15,072 nt of DNA from Porphyromonadaceae bacterium UBA4259 (GTDB lineage: Bacteria > Bacteroidota > Bacteroidia > Bacteroidales > Muribaculaceae). Below the pieces are notes generated by a model. It was not told where the DNA came from, did no database searches, and worked only from the letters and a program-made list of their open reading frames with translations. The stretch is taken from contig DGWL01000029.1 of assembly GCA_002396125.1 (NCBI GenBank), forward strand, positions 17,852 through 32,923. Direction: 5' to 3'. Below, piece after piece: positions 1 to 7,521 of this stretch. A program made the position numbers and the translations under genes. Within the stretch, counting starts at the first letter, position 1. Each line of letters opens with the position of its first letter.

Positions 1-190
1 CGACAAGAAGTTTTGTTCTTATATATTAAGGACAATTGCCGGTGCCTTGATTTTGTCAAACCAATAAAACAATAAATTAACAAAGGAGACAAATAATAAG
101 TTTGTTCATGTTGTTGTTCTTTGTTGTTTTTGTTTGATGAAAAAATCCCATGCGATTAGTTTCAATTAGCGAAATTCGTGTGCCCCAAAA

Positions 191-246
191 ACTGACAACT
201 GATAACTGACAACTGATAACTAATAATTAATAACTGACAACTGATT
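191..246. repeat. Eight-unit 7-bp tandem repeat (ACTGAYA)
   Basis: Eight contiguous heptamers: ACTGACA, ACTGATA, ACTGACA, ACTGATA, ACTAATA, ATTAATA, ACTGACA, ACTGATT. The first four alternate strictly between two variants, which suggests a 14-bp super-unit; units 5 and 6 have drifted. It lies in non-coding DNA. Similar AACTGATAACTGACA-type strings are familiar from intergenic DNA of Prevotella and relatives (from memory). The function is unknown; replication slippage is the simplest origin. Confidence 0.85.
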
Positions 247-323
247 GTTGTCGTGAGGGTAGGGCAGAAGTCATTGTGTCGGTTGGTCCAAATTTCCTAT
301 TTGGCTTATATACATTGTAGCGG

Positions 324-346
324 TTAACGCCGTGAGAGTTGAAAAT
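324..346. repeat. Direct repeat A, copy 1 (TTAACGCCGTGAGA core)
   Basis: A 23-nt segment that matches 713-735 at 21 of 23 positions. The first 14 bases, TTAACGCCGTGAGA, are identical. The end of this copy runs into the hairpin at 344-380, whereas the second copy is not followed by that hairpin. Confidence 0.7.
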
Positions 347-380
347 TTTTCAGCAGCACGTTGAGCAGGGCTGAAAAATT
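344..380. other. Hairpin with 11-bp perfect arms
   Basis: AATTTTTCAGC at 344-354 is the exact reverse complement of GCTGAAAAATT at 370-380, with a 15-nt loop. No T-run follows on the plus strand, so a plus-strand terminator is unlikely. It could be a structured RNA element or a remnant of a mobile repeat. Confidence 0.65.
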
Positions 381-536
381 GTAGTGCCTTTTCATGTGGT
401 TGCATGGGTAGGTGGCTGTGGTGATGTGATGATGATGTTATGCCATGTGTGGCAAGGCAGCGCGGTGGTAGTTGAGCAAGTGTGTAGCTGCAGTAGAGGC
501 AGAAAAATTGATTCCGGGCTATTTTGGTAACAATTT

Positions 537-561
537 ATCACGATTTTGGGCAAATGGTAAG
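537..561. repeat. Direct repeat B, copy 1
   Basis: The string ATCACG-A-TTTTGGGC-AAATGGTAAG recurs at 776-802 with one base lost and ACA inserted. The AAATGGTAA part of the second copy forms the left arm of the palindrome at 791-814; here there is no right arm. Confidence 0.6.
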
Positions 562-712
562 GGGTTCAGGGTTGATTTTGTTGGCTGAAATCCCCGATTT
601 TTGATTTTTCCGGCATGATTTTGGTTCTGTGTTTATTACTGTGGCCAAATGGTGCTGTGGCAACTGATAATCGGCGTTTTAGGCTAGTGGGGGAGTGGTG
701 ATTAAGCCCAAT

Positions 713-735
713 TTAACGCCGTGAGAATTCAAAAT
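713..735. repeat. Direct repeat A, copy 2
   Basis: Second copy of the 324-346 segment, 389 bp downstream, with identical TTAACGCCGTGAGA and two substitutions after it. Confidence 0.7.
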
Positions 736-775
736 ATGGCCTGACGGCCGAGTCTTTTAAAAATTATCGCCAGGA

Positions 776-802
776 ATCACGTTTTGGGCAACAAATGGTA
801 AG
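776..802. repeat. Direct repeat B, copy 2
   Basis: Second copy of the 537-561 segment, with ACA inserted between GGGCA and AATGGTAAG. It overlaps the palindrome at 791-814. Confidence 0.6.
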
Positions 803-814
803 ATTACCATTTGT
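791..814. other. 24-bp palindrome, 11-bp arms, 2-nt centre
   Basis: ACAAATGGTAA (791-801) and TTACCATTTGT (804-814) are perfect reverse complements around GA. The shape fits a dimeric regulator's operator better than an RNA hairpin, because the centre is too short for a normal loop. The next gene downstream encodes an HTH regulator (1297), but the site lies about 440 bp from that gene's promoter, so a link is speculative. Confidence 0.7.
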
Positions 815-864
815 GGTTTGCATTGCTGAATTGCTTAACGCAGGCAGTGCTTTACAAATGTGAA

Positions 865-898
865 CCGGAAATTTCTGCATCAAAAATCAGAATTCCGG
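865..898. other. Hairpin with CCGGAA...TTCCGG arms
   Basis: CCGGAAATTTCTG (865-877) pairs with CAGAATTCCGG (888-898) if two bases bulge, leaving a 10-nt A-rich loop. It is not followed by a T-run, and no gene ends just before it. Function unknown. Confidence 0.5.
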
Positions 899-1232
899 CA
901 CCTGAGACCTATGTGTTTTTTAAAATTTACAAATTTAAAGTTTGCAAAACCAAATAAAATAACGATTAACAGAAATTTACATTTGGTGTAATTCTCTAAA
1001 AATCAAGTTATTGACTATTGCAAAATTGAGGGTTAGGTCATGTTTTCGCCTGGTTTTTGCGTTTTGGCTGGAAATAATCGCATTTGCCGCACTGTATTCT
1101 CTTGATACATAATATAATATATGATTTTCTTTAAAGTGGTTGTTTAAGACTTGTTTCAGGGGCGTGAAATTTGCTTTCTCAACCGCCTTTTGGGTAATTA
1201 AAAATGCAAATTTGAAAATTTAGGTTTAAAAA

Positions 1233-1264
1233 TTTGGTTTTTTCAACAGGATGTTCTAAATTTG
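1233..1264 (+). promoter_or_regulatory. Bacteroidota sigma-ABfr-type promoter of the HTH gene
   Basis: TTTG at 1233-1236 and TAAATTTG at 1257-1264 are separated by 20 bp, a full match to the Bacteroidota consensus TTTG-N19-21-TAnnTTTG. Transcription should start near 1271, leaving a leader of about 26 nt before the ATG at 1297. This argues against the in-frame TTG at 1234, which lies inside the promoter. Confidence 0.75.
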
Positions 1265-1296
1265 CAAACGAAAAATTTGAAATTGTTAATCGCATT

Positions 1297-1818
1297 ATGG
1301 ACCTAGTTTCACGTTTAAAACTGTTCTTAGAGCAAAATGGCATAGGCAATTCGCAGTTTGCCGACACGTGCGACATTCCTCGCCCCACAATTTCTCAGTT
1401 GCTCAATGGTCGCAACAAGAAAGTGAGCGATGAGGTTATCTCTAAGATTCATCTCGCCTACCCTGCCCTTAATATAATGTGGCTAATGTTTGGCGACGGA
1501 AACATGTTTGTAGATGGTGCCACTGCAGGCAGTGAAAGTGGACGCTTGCAAAACTTGTCCAAAAGTCCACAACAGGCCATGGCATTCATGGGCGCCTCGC
1601 AGGGCGAGAACACAGCCAAGAAGGCACCGTCGACCATTAGTTTTGACGACGACACAACGGGTGCCAGCGGTCGCTCGGGCTCGGCGTTGAGCGACGCCAT
1701 CCAGAGTATCGCCAAGAGCGTTAGCTCAACTCCGGCAACATGTCGCAGCCGCCGCATCGTGAACATCCTGGTGTTCTACGACGATAACAGTTTTGAGTCA
1801 ATCACCCCGGCCCGCTAG
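1297..1818 (+). CDS. XRE/Cro-type helix-turn-helix transcriptional regulator
   Basis: A 173-residue cytoplasmic protein with an N-terminal helix-turn-helix domain (about residues 1-68). The recognisable parts are the pattern IPRPTISQLLNGRNKKVS around residues 27-44 (recognition helix and following turn) and the WLMFGDGNMF ending at 62-71, which resembles the WLLTGEG motif closing many phage-type XRE domains. Residues 75-148 are a low-complexity linker rich in Ser, Gly, Ala and Thr. The last 20 residues (RIVNILVFYDDNSFESITP) form a short conserved tail seen in Bacteroidota XRE regulators, possibly for dimer or ligand contact. The start at 1297 is chosen because a consensus promoter at 1233-1264 would lie inside the longer TTG-started frame. 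The gene is monocistronic, closed by a terminator at 1904. Its target genes are unknown; related proteins are often called helix-turn-helix domain-containing protein. Confidence 0.85.
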   Translation: MDLVSRLKLFLEQNGIGNSQFADTCDIPRPTISQLLNGRNKKVSDEVISKIHLAYPALNIMWLMFGDGNMFVDGATAGSESGRLQNLSKSPQQAMAFMGASQGENTAKKAPSTISFDDDTTGASGRSGSALSDAIQSIAKSVSSTPATCRSRRIVNILVFYDDNSFESITPAR

Positions 1819-1903
1819 TTGACCAGTGTGCCGACAAGCCAGCGAGCCGTCTCGCCAAAATGAGATTACAATAAAACTACTTTAACGCAATATTTCCTTT
1901 CCC

Positions 1904-1944
1904 GAGTCGCCCAGGAGTCTCCCACCCCGGGCGACTCTTTTTTT
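1904..1944 (+). terminator. Rho-independent terminator after the HTH gene
   Basis: GAGTCGCCC (1904-1912) and GGGCGACTC (1929-1937) form a perfect 9-bp GC-rich stem, followed directly by seven T residues (1938-1944). The 16-nt loop is itself C/T-rich. It lies 85 bp after the HTH stop codon and separates that gene from the GH31 gene. Confidence 0.85.
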
Positions 1945-2025
1945 GCTCACTTTACACTCCCGGTGAGTGGGTGATAAATTATTCAGTGCTGGAATGCGGC
2001 AGATGATGATTTTAGTGGACAACAA

Positions 2026-2057
2026 GTGGCAATTTTCATGAAAAAAGTATAACTTTG
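2026..2057 (+). promoter_or_regulatory. Probable promoter of the GH31 gene
   Basis: TAACTTTG (2050-2057), followed by CA, is a full match to the Bacteroidota -7 element and the most typical version of it. The expected -33 position (near 2026-2029) reads GTGG, a poor match to TTTG, so the promoter may need an activator. The predicted leader is about 65 nt. Confidence 0.6.
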
Positions 2058-2072
2058 CACATTATATTATTA

Positions 2073-2091
2073 TTCCCACATTGAGTGGGAA
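2073..2091 (+). promoter_or_regulatory. Inverted repeat in the GH31 leader
   Basis: TTCCCAC (2073-2079) and GTGGGAA (2085-2091) are perfect 7-bp arms around ATTGA, in the predicted 5' leader just downstream of the transcription start. GAGTGGG also occurs near 1965 on the other side of the promoter. It could be an operator or a leader hairpin; there is no T-run to make it a terminator. Confidence 0.45.
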
Positions 2092-2128
2092 AGGTCAAGA
2101 TTACTAAAACTTAAACCATATCAGAAAA

Positions 2129-4516
2129 ATGAAACTTCATCGATTTTTAATTCTCATCGCTGTCGCTATGGTGGCTATGGCTGCACAGGCGCAGAAGCCG
2201 GCATTGACAATGCAGGACGATGAACGAAAGCAAACCATCTCAGTTACGCCTATCAATAACGACATCGTGCGCATCGAGGTCACTCCCTATGCATGGAACG
2301 GGAAACCGTTGCCGTCGCTGGCGCTCGACGAGTCGCTCAAGGGCGGTGAAGCTACTGTGCTGCGAAACGACAAGGGCAGCGACGTGGGCGTGATAACCAC
2401 TCAAAGCGGGCTGCGTGTCCTGCTCGACAAGCGGCTTGGCAGCGTGCAGGTGAGCTGCGGTGGCACGTTCTTCATTACCGACTTGTGCGACCGCAAGGAG
2501 AATGGAGTGGTGCGACTGCTGCACACCGGCAAGGAATCGTTCTACGGAGCCGGCGAGCGTGGCTACTCGCTCAACCTGGCCGGCGACACTCTAATCAACT
2601 ACAATAAGCAAAACTATGGCTACGTGGCAGGCGAAAAGCGCATCAGCCAGATGGGAATCACTATGCCATTTGTAATCTCATCTAAGGGGTACGGCATCTT
2701 TTTCGATGACTTTTGCCGCTCGTCGTTATATCTTGGAGAGGATGGCATTGAGTATAAATCAACTTCACCACAGCCTCTCACCTATTATATAATTAATGGA
2801 AACGGACGCGTGGAGAATGTGGTCAAGAACTTCACAGCGCTGGTGGGACGCCAGGACTTGCCGCCATTGTGGACCATGGGCTACATCACCTCGAAATATG
2901 GCTACCACGACCAGCGAGAGAGCGAGGGCGTGGTAGACTCGCTCAAGACTGCGGGCTATCCGCTCGACGGCATCGTCTTTGACCTCTACTGGTACGGCAA
3001 GGAGCAAGACATGGGTCGCCTGGAGTGGGACAAGACTCAGTGGCCCGACCATCGCGGCATGCTGCAGCGTTTTAAGGAACGCGGCATCCACGCTGTGACC
3101 ATCTCGCAGCCCTATGTGCTCACCAACGGCCGCGCCGTCGCCAACTACCGCGAGCTCGACCCCAAGGGTATGTTCTGCAAGACCGGTGGTACCGATACCA
3201 CTCACACTGTCACCATCTGGGTGGGTCAGGGAGGTATGTTCGACGTGTCAAACCCCGACACACGCCAGTGGCTTCGCAATCGCTATCGCTCACTTACCGA
3301 GCAGGGAGTGACCGGCTGGTGGGGCGACCTGGGAGAACCCGAGGTGCATCCCGAGGCAATACGCCACCACAATGGTCTCACAGCCGAGCAGTATCACAAC
3401 GTGTACGGCAATGAGTGGAGCCGCATCATCTATGACCTTTTCAAGGAGGAATACCCCACAGTTCGACCCATGATCATGATGCGCGCCGGCACAGCAGGCC
3501 TGCAGCGCTACTCGGTGTTCCCCTGGTCGACCGATGTGTCGCGCTCGTGGGGAGGTTTTCAGCCCCAAGTCACCATCATGCTCAATGCCGGCTTGAGTGG
3601 GCTGGGCTACATGTCGCACGACGTGGGCGGCTTTGCAATCGACCCGGCCAAGCGACGCGATGGCGAGCTCTACATACGCTGGCTGCAACTGGGCTTGTTT
3701 TCGCCGGTGTTGCGCACTCATTCGCAGGAGTTGGCTGAACCCTATCACTACACTGAGTTTGGCGACTTGCCACAACGCATCATCCGCTCGCGCTACAACT
3801 GGCTGCCCTACAACTATACCCTCGCTTGGGAAAACGCCTCGCAGGGACTGCCCATGGTGCGTCCACTGGGCTTCTACGAGAGCGACAACTGCATGAGCCG
3901 CTACGACCATGTCACCGACCAGTACCTGTGGGGCCACGACGTGATGGTGGCACCGGTGATGACGCAGGGCGCTACCAGCCGCTCAATCACCTTCCCCGAG
4001 GGCACTTGGATCGATATTAACAATCCCGCAAAGCGCTACGAGGGTCACACCACAGTCACCTATGCGGCTCCGCTCGAGGTATTGCCACTCTTTGCACGCG
4101 CCGGCGCTTTCATTCCACAAGCCACCGGCAAGATGGAGAATGTGGGCGACTACAATCCAGCCAAGCTCGACATCGTGTACTATCCTGGCGACGCACCGTC
4201 GAGCTACACCCTCTTTGAGGACAACATGCGCACCACCGGCACCCTTGCCGAGGGCCGCCATCGCCTTATAACTTTCGACGCCAAGCCTCAAGCCGGCTCA
4301 TGTGTTATCACAATTGCCGGCAAGGGAAATGTCGATATGTCGAAGCCCAAGAAGGACTATCGTCTCATTATTCCCGCGCTGCAAGGCAAGCCAGGTGTTG
4401 TGAAAATCAATGGCAAGAAAGCCAAGGCGGCATTTGAAAAAGCCAGCGGCACGCTCACAATCCCAGTGAGCATTGCCGACATCAACACTGTCACCACCGT
4501 TGAAATTGCCAAATGA
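2129..4516 (+). CDS. GH31 family glycoside hydrolase (alpha-glucosidase or 4-alpha-glucosyltransferase), secreted
   Basis: A 795-residue enzyme predicted to act on alpha-linked glucans or oligosaccharides in the periplasm. Residues 1-21 are a signal peptide with a likely cut at AQA|Q. An N-terminal beta-sandwich domain (about 25-235) precedes the (beta/alpha)8 barrel (about 240-580) and C-terminal beta domains. The GWWGDLGEPE motif places the catalytic nucleophile at Asp400, and WSTDVSRSW places the acid/base at Asp469. That pair and its spacing resemble Cellvibrio Agd31B (nucleophile Asp412, acid/base Asp480, from memory), a GH31 enzyme that transfers glucosyl units rather than hydrolysing them, so transglucosylase activity is plausible. 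No SusC/SusD or other glycan-utilisation genes sit beside it, so this is not a typical polysaccharide utilisation locus. The ATG at 2129 gives a clean signal peptide. Family assignment is firm; exact substrate and reaction are not. Confidence 0.93.
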   Translation: MKLHRFLILIAVAMVAMAAQAQKPALTMQDDERKQTISVTPINNDIVRIEVTPYAWNGKPLPSLALDESLKGGEATVLRNDKGSDVGVITTQSGLRVLLDKRLGSVQVSCGGTFFITDLCDRKENGVVRLLHTGKESFYGAGERGYSLNLAGDTLINYNKQNYGYVAGEKRISQMGITMPFVISSKGYGIFFDDFCRSSLYLGEDGIEYKSTSPQPLTYYIINGNGRVENVVKNFTALVGRQDLPPLWTMGYITSKYGYHDQRESEGVVDSLKTAGYPLDGIVFDLYWYGKEQDMGRLEWDKTQWPDHRGMLQRFKERGIHAVTISQPYVLTNGRAVANYRELDPKGMFCKTGGTDTTHTVTIWVGQGGMFDVSNPDTRQWLRNRYRSLTEQGVTGWWGDLGEPEVHPEAIRHHNGLTAEQYHNVYGNEWSRIIYDLFKEEYPTVRPMIMMRAGTAGLQRYSVFPWSTDVSRSWGGFQPQVTIMLNAGLSGLGYMSHDVGGFAIDPAKRRDGELYIRWLQLGLFSPVLRTHSQELAEPYHYTEFGDLPQRIIRSRYNWLPYNYTLAWENASQGLPMVRPLGFYESDNCMSRYDHVTDQYLWGHDVMVAPVMTQGATSRSITFPEGTWIDINNPAKRYEGHTTVTYAAPLEVLPLFARAGAFIPQATGKMENVGDYNPAKLDIVYYPGDAPSSYTLFEDNMRTTGTLAEGRHRLITFDAKPQAGSCVITIAGKGNVDMSKPKKDYRLIIPALQGKPGVVKINGKKAKAAFEKASGTLTIPVSIADINTVTTVEIAK

Positions 4517-4543
4517 GCCACTTGACAAAAAATGCTATCAAAT

Positions 4544-4574
4544 TTTGTTATTTTCACGGCTTGCAGTATATTTG
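4544..4574 (+). promoter_or_regulatory. Bacteroidota-type promoter of the M13 peptidase gene
   Basis: TTTG (4544-4547), a 19-bp spacer and TATATTTG (4567-4574) match the consensus fully; GCA follows. The predicted start is near 4581, giving a leader of about 43 nt. It lies in the 107-bp gap after the GH31 gene, so the peptidase can be transcribed separately. Confidence 0.8.
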
Positions 4575-4623
4575 CACCTCAATAAGAAATACACATTAAT
4601 ATATAAACACGATTAAGACAAAG

Positions 4624-6642
4624 ATGAAAAAATCGAAACTTTTAATGTTATCATTGGCAATGACAGCAATGACAATGAGTGCAGGCAACCTGGCAAGGGG
4701 CGTTGATCGCAGCAACCTTGACCTGAGCACTAAGCCTGGTGAGAATTTTTATCAGTATGCCTGTGGCGGTTGGATGAAGAACAATCCTCTCGACCCGCAG
4801 TATGCACGTTTTGGTACCTTCGATGAGCTTGGTGAGAACAACCGCGCGCAACTCAAGGACCTCATCCTAAACCTGGGCACAAAGAATCCCAAGGGGAGCT
4901 TGGCACAAAAGGTGAGCGACCTGTATCGGCAGGGCATGGACAGCACCTTGCGTAACAGTCAGGGCAATGCCGCCATCGAGGCCGACTTGGCAAAGATTAA
5001 GGCGATGAAGCGTAGCGATCTGCCTGCTATGATGGGCTGGATGGCACGAGGCATTACAGCACCGTTCTTCGATAGCGGCGTGATGGCCGACCTCAAGAAC
5101 AGCGACCAAAACTTACTTTACATCACTCCTGGATCACTGGGAATGGGTGACCGCGACTACTATCTGGAGAACGACGCCAGCACCGCGGCAGTGCGCAACG
5201 CCTATCAGGCCTATGTTGAGAAAATTCTCATCCTGGCAGGCTACAAGAAGAAGGATGCCAAGAAGGCTGCTAAGAGTGTTCTTGCCATTGAAACCGAGCT
5301 TGCGCGAGCCAACATGACACGTGAGGAGAGCCGAGACTACAGCAAGCAGTACAACATCCGCACTCTGGCGCAACTCAAGGCCGACTACCCCAACGTTGAT
5401 TGGGACGCTTACTTCGGTGCTATCGGCCTGAAGAACGTTGACAAGGTTTGTGTAATGCAGCTCAACGCTATGGCTAAGGCCAACGAGATGATTGCCGGCC
5501 TCAAGGAAGAAGATATCAGGAATTACTTGACTTTCAAGTATGTCGATGCCGCTTCCAACTACTTGACCGACGAATATGAGCAGGCCAATTTCGATATGTA
5601 CAGCCGTGCCATGAGCGGCAAGACTGTGATGCAGCCTCGCTGGAAACGCGCTCTCAATGTGCCTAATGGCGTGATGGGTGAAGCCGTGGGCGAGCTCTAT
5701 GTGAAGAAATATTTCCCCGAGGAGTCAAAGAAGAAGATGCTCAAGCTGGTGAACAACCTGCGCATCGCTCTTGCCGAGCATATCGCAGGTCTCACTTGGA
5801 TGAGTCCCAAGACTAAAGTAAACGCGCTGGTAAAACTCAATAGCTTTACCGTGAAGGTGGGCTACCCCGACCAGTGGCGTGACTATAGCGGCATCAGCAT
5901 CGATCCTAATGCTTATTACTGGACTAACGTCAAGAATGCCCGCCAGTTTGAGGCCGACTATCAGTTCTCGCAACTGGGCAAGCCAGTTGACAAGACTAAA
6001 TGGCAGATGACTCCACAGACCGTGAATGCCTACTATGACCCTTCAACCAACGAGATTTGCTTCCCCGCAGGCATCCTGCAGAAGCCTTATTTCGACCCCG
6101 AAGCCGACGATGCCAGCAACTATGGCGCCATTGGTGTGGTGATTGGCCATGAGATGACTCACGGTTTTGATGACCAGGGACGCAACTTCGACCACAATGG
6201 CAACATGGTGGACTGGTGGACAGCCGAGGACGCAGCCAAGTTCCAGCAGCTTGCTGACAAGCTGGGTGCGCAATACAGTGCCGAGATTGTGGCCGACGAT
6301 GTGCATGCCAACGGAACATTTACAATGGGTGAGAACATCGCCGACCATGGTGGACTGCGTGTGGCTTACAGTGCACTCAAGAAAACTGAGCAGGGCGCTA
6401 GCGACGAGCTTATCGACGGCTTCACACCTGACCAGCGCTTCTTCTTGAGCTATGCCAATGTGTGGGCAGCTAACATCACCAAGGAGGAAATCCTGCGTCG
6501 CACCAAGGTCGATCCCCACTCGCTGGGCATTAATCGCGTGAACGTGGCAATCCGCAACCTTGAGCCATTCTTTAAAGCCTTCAACATCAAGCCGGGTGAG
6601 AAGATGTGGCGCAATCCCGAGGATCGCGTGACAATATGGTAA
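4624..6642 (+). CDS. M13 family zinc metallopeptidase (neprilysin/PepO-like), exported
   Basis: A 672-residue zinc endopeptidase of the neprilysin family, expected to cut short peptides in the periplasm. A hydrophobic N-terminus (MKKSKLLMLSLAMTAMTMSAG) acts as signal peptide. Peptidase_M13_N spans about residues 35-415 and the catalytic Peptidase_M13 domain about 465-670. Visible active-site elements are NAYY at 468-471 (substrate backbone binding in neprilysin), HEMTH at 509-513 (zinc ligands His509 and His513, catalytic Glu510) and ENIAD at 570-574 (third zinc ligand Glu570 with Asp574). The C-terminus ends VTIW, matching the C-R-V-W end of mammalian neprilysin without the cysteine. Length is normal. 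It has its own promoter at 4544 and a terminator at 6678, so it appears monocistronic. In Bacteroidota such enzymes are called PepO or M13 family metallopeptidase. The natural substrate is unknown. Confidence 0.95.
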   Translation: MKKSKLLMLSLAMTAMTMSAGNLARGVDRSNLDLSTKPGENFYQYACGGWMKNNPLDPQYARFGTFDELGENNRAQLKDLILNLGTKNPKGSLAQKVSDLYRQGMDSTLRNSQGNAAIEADLAKIKAMKRSDLPAMMGWMARGITAPFFDSGVMADLKNSDQNLLYITPGSLGMGDRDYYLENDASTAAVRNAYQAYVEKILILAGYKKKDAKKAAKSVLAIETELARANMTREESRDYSKQYNIRTLAQLKADYPNVDWDAYFGAIGLKNVDKVCVMQLNAMAKANEMIAGLKEEDIRNYLTFKYVDAASNYLTDEYEQANFDMYSRAMSGKTVMQPRWKRALNVPNGVMGEAVGELYVKKYFPEESKKKMLKLVNNLRIALAEHIAGLTWMSPKTKVNALVKLNSFTVKVGYPDQWRDYSGISIDPNAYYWTNVKNARQFEADYQFSQLGKPVDKTKWQMTPQTVNAYYDPSTNEICFPAGILQKPYFDPEADDASNYGAIGVVIGHEMTHGFDDQGRNFDHNGNMVDWWTAEDAAKFQQLADKLGAQYSAEIVADDVHANGTFTMGENIADHGGLRVAYSALKKTEQGASDELIDGFTPDQRFFLSYANVWAANITKEEILRRTKVDPHSLGINRVNVAIRNLEPFFKAFNIKPGEKMWRNPEDRVTIW

Positions 6643-6677
6643 TATAAGGTCGTTGACGACAATAGTCATAAAATATC

Positions 6678-6727
6678 AGCCGCCTTTGTGATACATCTTG
6701 GTTCACAAAGGCGGCTGGTTTTTCTTT
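6678..6727 (+). terminator. Rho-independent terminator after the M13 peptidase gene
   Basis: AGCCGCCTTTGTGA (6678-6691) and TCACAAAGGCGGCT (6703-6716) form a perfect 14-bp stem with an 11-nt loop, followed by GG and a T-rich tract (6719-6727). It sits between convergent genes. The minus-strand side lacks a comparable U-run, so it mainly serves the plus-strand gene, though so strong a stem may also slow readthrough from rlmB. Confidence 0.9.
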
Positions 6728-6737
6728 ACTCCTGAGT

Positions 6738-7484
6738 CTATTCCACTCCTTGTCCGTCGGCAAGGCGCTGGCGCACCACTTCATACATCATGATGCCACC
6801 GGCAACCGACACGTTGAGCGAGTTGATATTACCAAACTCTGGAATTTTGACAAAGGCGTCGCACAGACGCATCACCTCAGTAGAAATTCCTTTGCCCTCA
6901 CTGCCCAGCACGAGCGCAACGGGGCCGGTGTAGTCCTCGCCGGTGTAGTTGACCGAGTTCTTATCGCTGGTGCCGATGATGCGACATCCGCTTTGACGCA
7001 GGTAGTTTATGGCATCTTTGAGGCTGTGCTCGCGGCACACAGGCAGATAGTTGAGAGCTCCTGCCGATGTTTTCACTGCATCGCCATTGACACTCACACT
7101 GCCTTTCTCGGGAATGACGATAGCCGAGACTCCGGCACAGTCGCATGTGCGAGCAATTGCTCCAAAGTTGCGCACGTCGGTCACGCCATCCAGGATAACA
7201 AAGAATGGATTCATTCCCTCGTCGAAGACGGCCGGCAACACCTGGTCAACCTTATAATAAGTGACCGCAGCGAGCATTGCGATGGCTCCTTGATGATTCT
7301 TGCGAGTGATGCGGTTGAGCTTCTCGATAGGCACTCGCTGCACAGTAATCTCGCGTTCGCGTGCCAGATTTATTAGCTTGCGTGCCAAGTCGCCATTCAA
7401 GTCCTTCTTGAGTAATAGTTTGTCGATTGTTTTTCCCGCCTCAATGGCTTCGATGATGGCGTGCAGTCCAAATATTGTGTCCAT
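6738..7484 (-). CDS. rlmB: 23S rRNA (guanosine-2'-O-)-methyltransferase RlmB (TrmH/SpoU family)
   Basis: A 248-residue SPOUT-class RNA methyltransferase. By homology it methylates the ribose of a conserved guanosine (G2251 in E. coli numbering) in the peptidyl-transferase region of 23S rRNA, using S-adenosylmethionine. Residues 1-75 form the small substrate-binding domain typical of RlmB (FGLHAIIEAIEAGK at the start). The SPOUT fold follows: motif 1 DVRNFGAIART (103-113, with catalytic-type Asn106 and Arg112), motif 2 LVLGSEGKGIS (191-201) and motif 3 IPEFGNINSLNVSVAGG (214-230), which make the trefoil-knot AdoMet pocket. It is the last gene of a minus-strand operon, 37 bp after recN. The family is certain. 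The exact target base could differ, since related TrmH-family enzymes methylate other sites, but the N-terminal domain favours RlmB. Confidence 0.92.
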   Translation of the reverse strand: MDTIFGLHAIIEAIEAGKTIDKLLLKKDLNGDLARKLINLAREREITVQRVPIEKLNRITRKNHQGAIAMLAAVTYYKVDQVLPAVFDEGMNPFFVILDGVTDVRNFGAIARTCDCAGVSAIVIPEKGSVSVNGDAVKTSAGALNYLPVCREHSLKDAINYLRQSGCRIIGTSDKNSVNYTGEDYTGPVALVLGSEGKGISTEVMRLCDAFVKIPEFGNINSLNVSVAGGIMMYEVVRQRLADGQGVE

Positions 7485-7521
7485 GCCTAAGAATGATTTT
7501 TTAAATTGTGATTTTAAATAG

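Larger units (their letters stand above)
1..1296. other. Long AT-rich intergenic region without a supported gene
   Basis: About 1.3 kb with no convincing coding sequence on either strand and no tRNA- or rRNA-like sequence that I recognise. It holds a heptamer repeat array, two hairpins, one near-perfect palindrome, two pairs of imperfect direct repeats, and near its end the promoter of the HTH gene. The first ~75 bases are open in two forward frames and could be the tail of a gene that starts outside the window, but neither tail is recognisable. A T/G-rich stretch (about 100-137) is low complexity. The region may contain a decayed gene, an unrecognised non-coding RNA or dispersed intergenic repeats; the sequence alone does not decide. 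Confidence 0.7.

Noticed and set aside
1..75. Possible C-terminal tail of an upstream gene
   Set aside because: Two forward frames are open to stop codons at 65-67 and 73-75, but 21-24 codons without a stop is expected by chance often enough and neither tail is recognisable.
191..246. CRISPR-like array
   Set aside because: Units are 7 bp and contiguous with no spacers, so this is a simple tandem repeat.
1458..1766. 102-codon minus-strand open frame opposite the HTH gene
   Set aside because: Shadow of the linker-rich half of the HTH gene; no promoter or domain.
3290..3937. 215-codon minus-strand open frame inside the GH31 gene
   Set aside because: It lies fully antisense to a strongly supported enzyme gene, has low-complexity His/Val/Ala-rich content typical of a shadow frame, and has no promoter or recognisable domain.
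6043..6669. 208-codon minus-strand open frame over the end of the M13 peptidase gene
   Set aside because: It is antisense to the catalytic domain with HEMTH and ENIAD motifs; the His/Val/Cys-rich translation is that of a shadow frame.
6750..7376. 208-codon plus-strand open frame opposite rlmB
   Set aside because: It mirrors a gene with all three SPOUT motifs and has no recognisable domain of its own.
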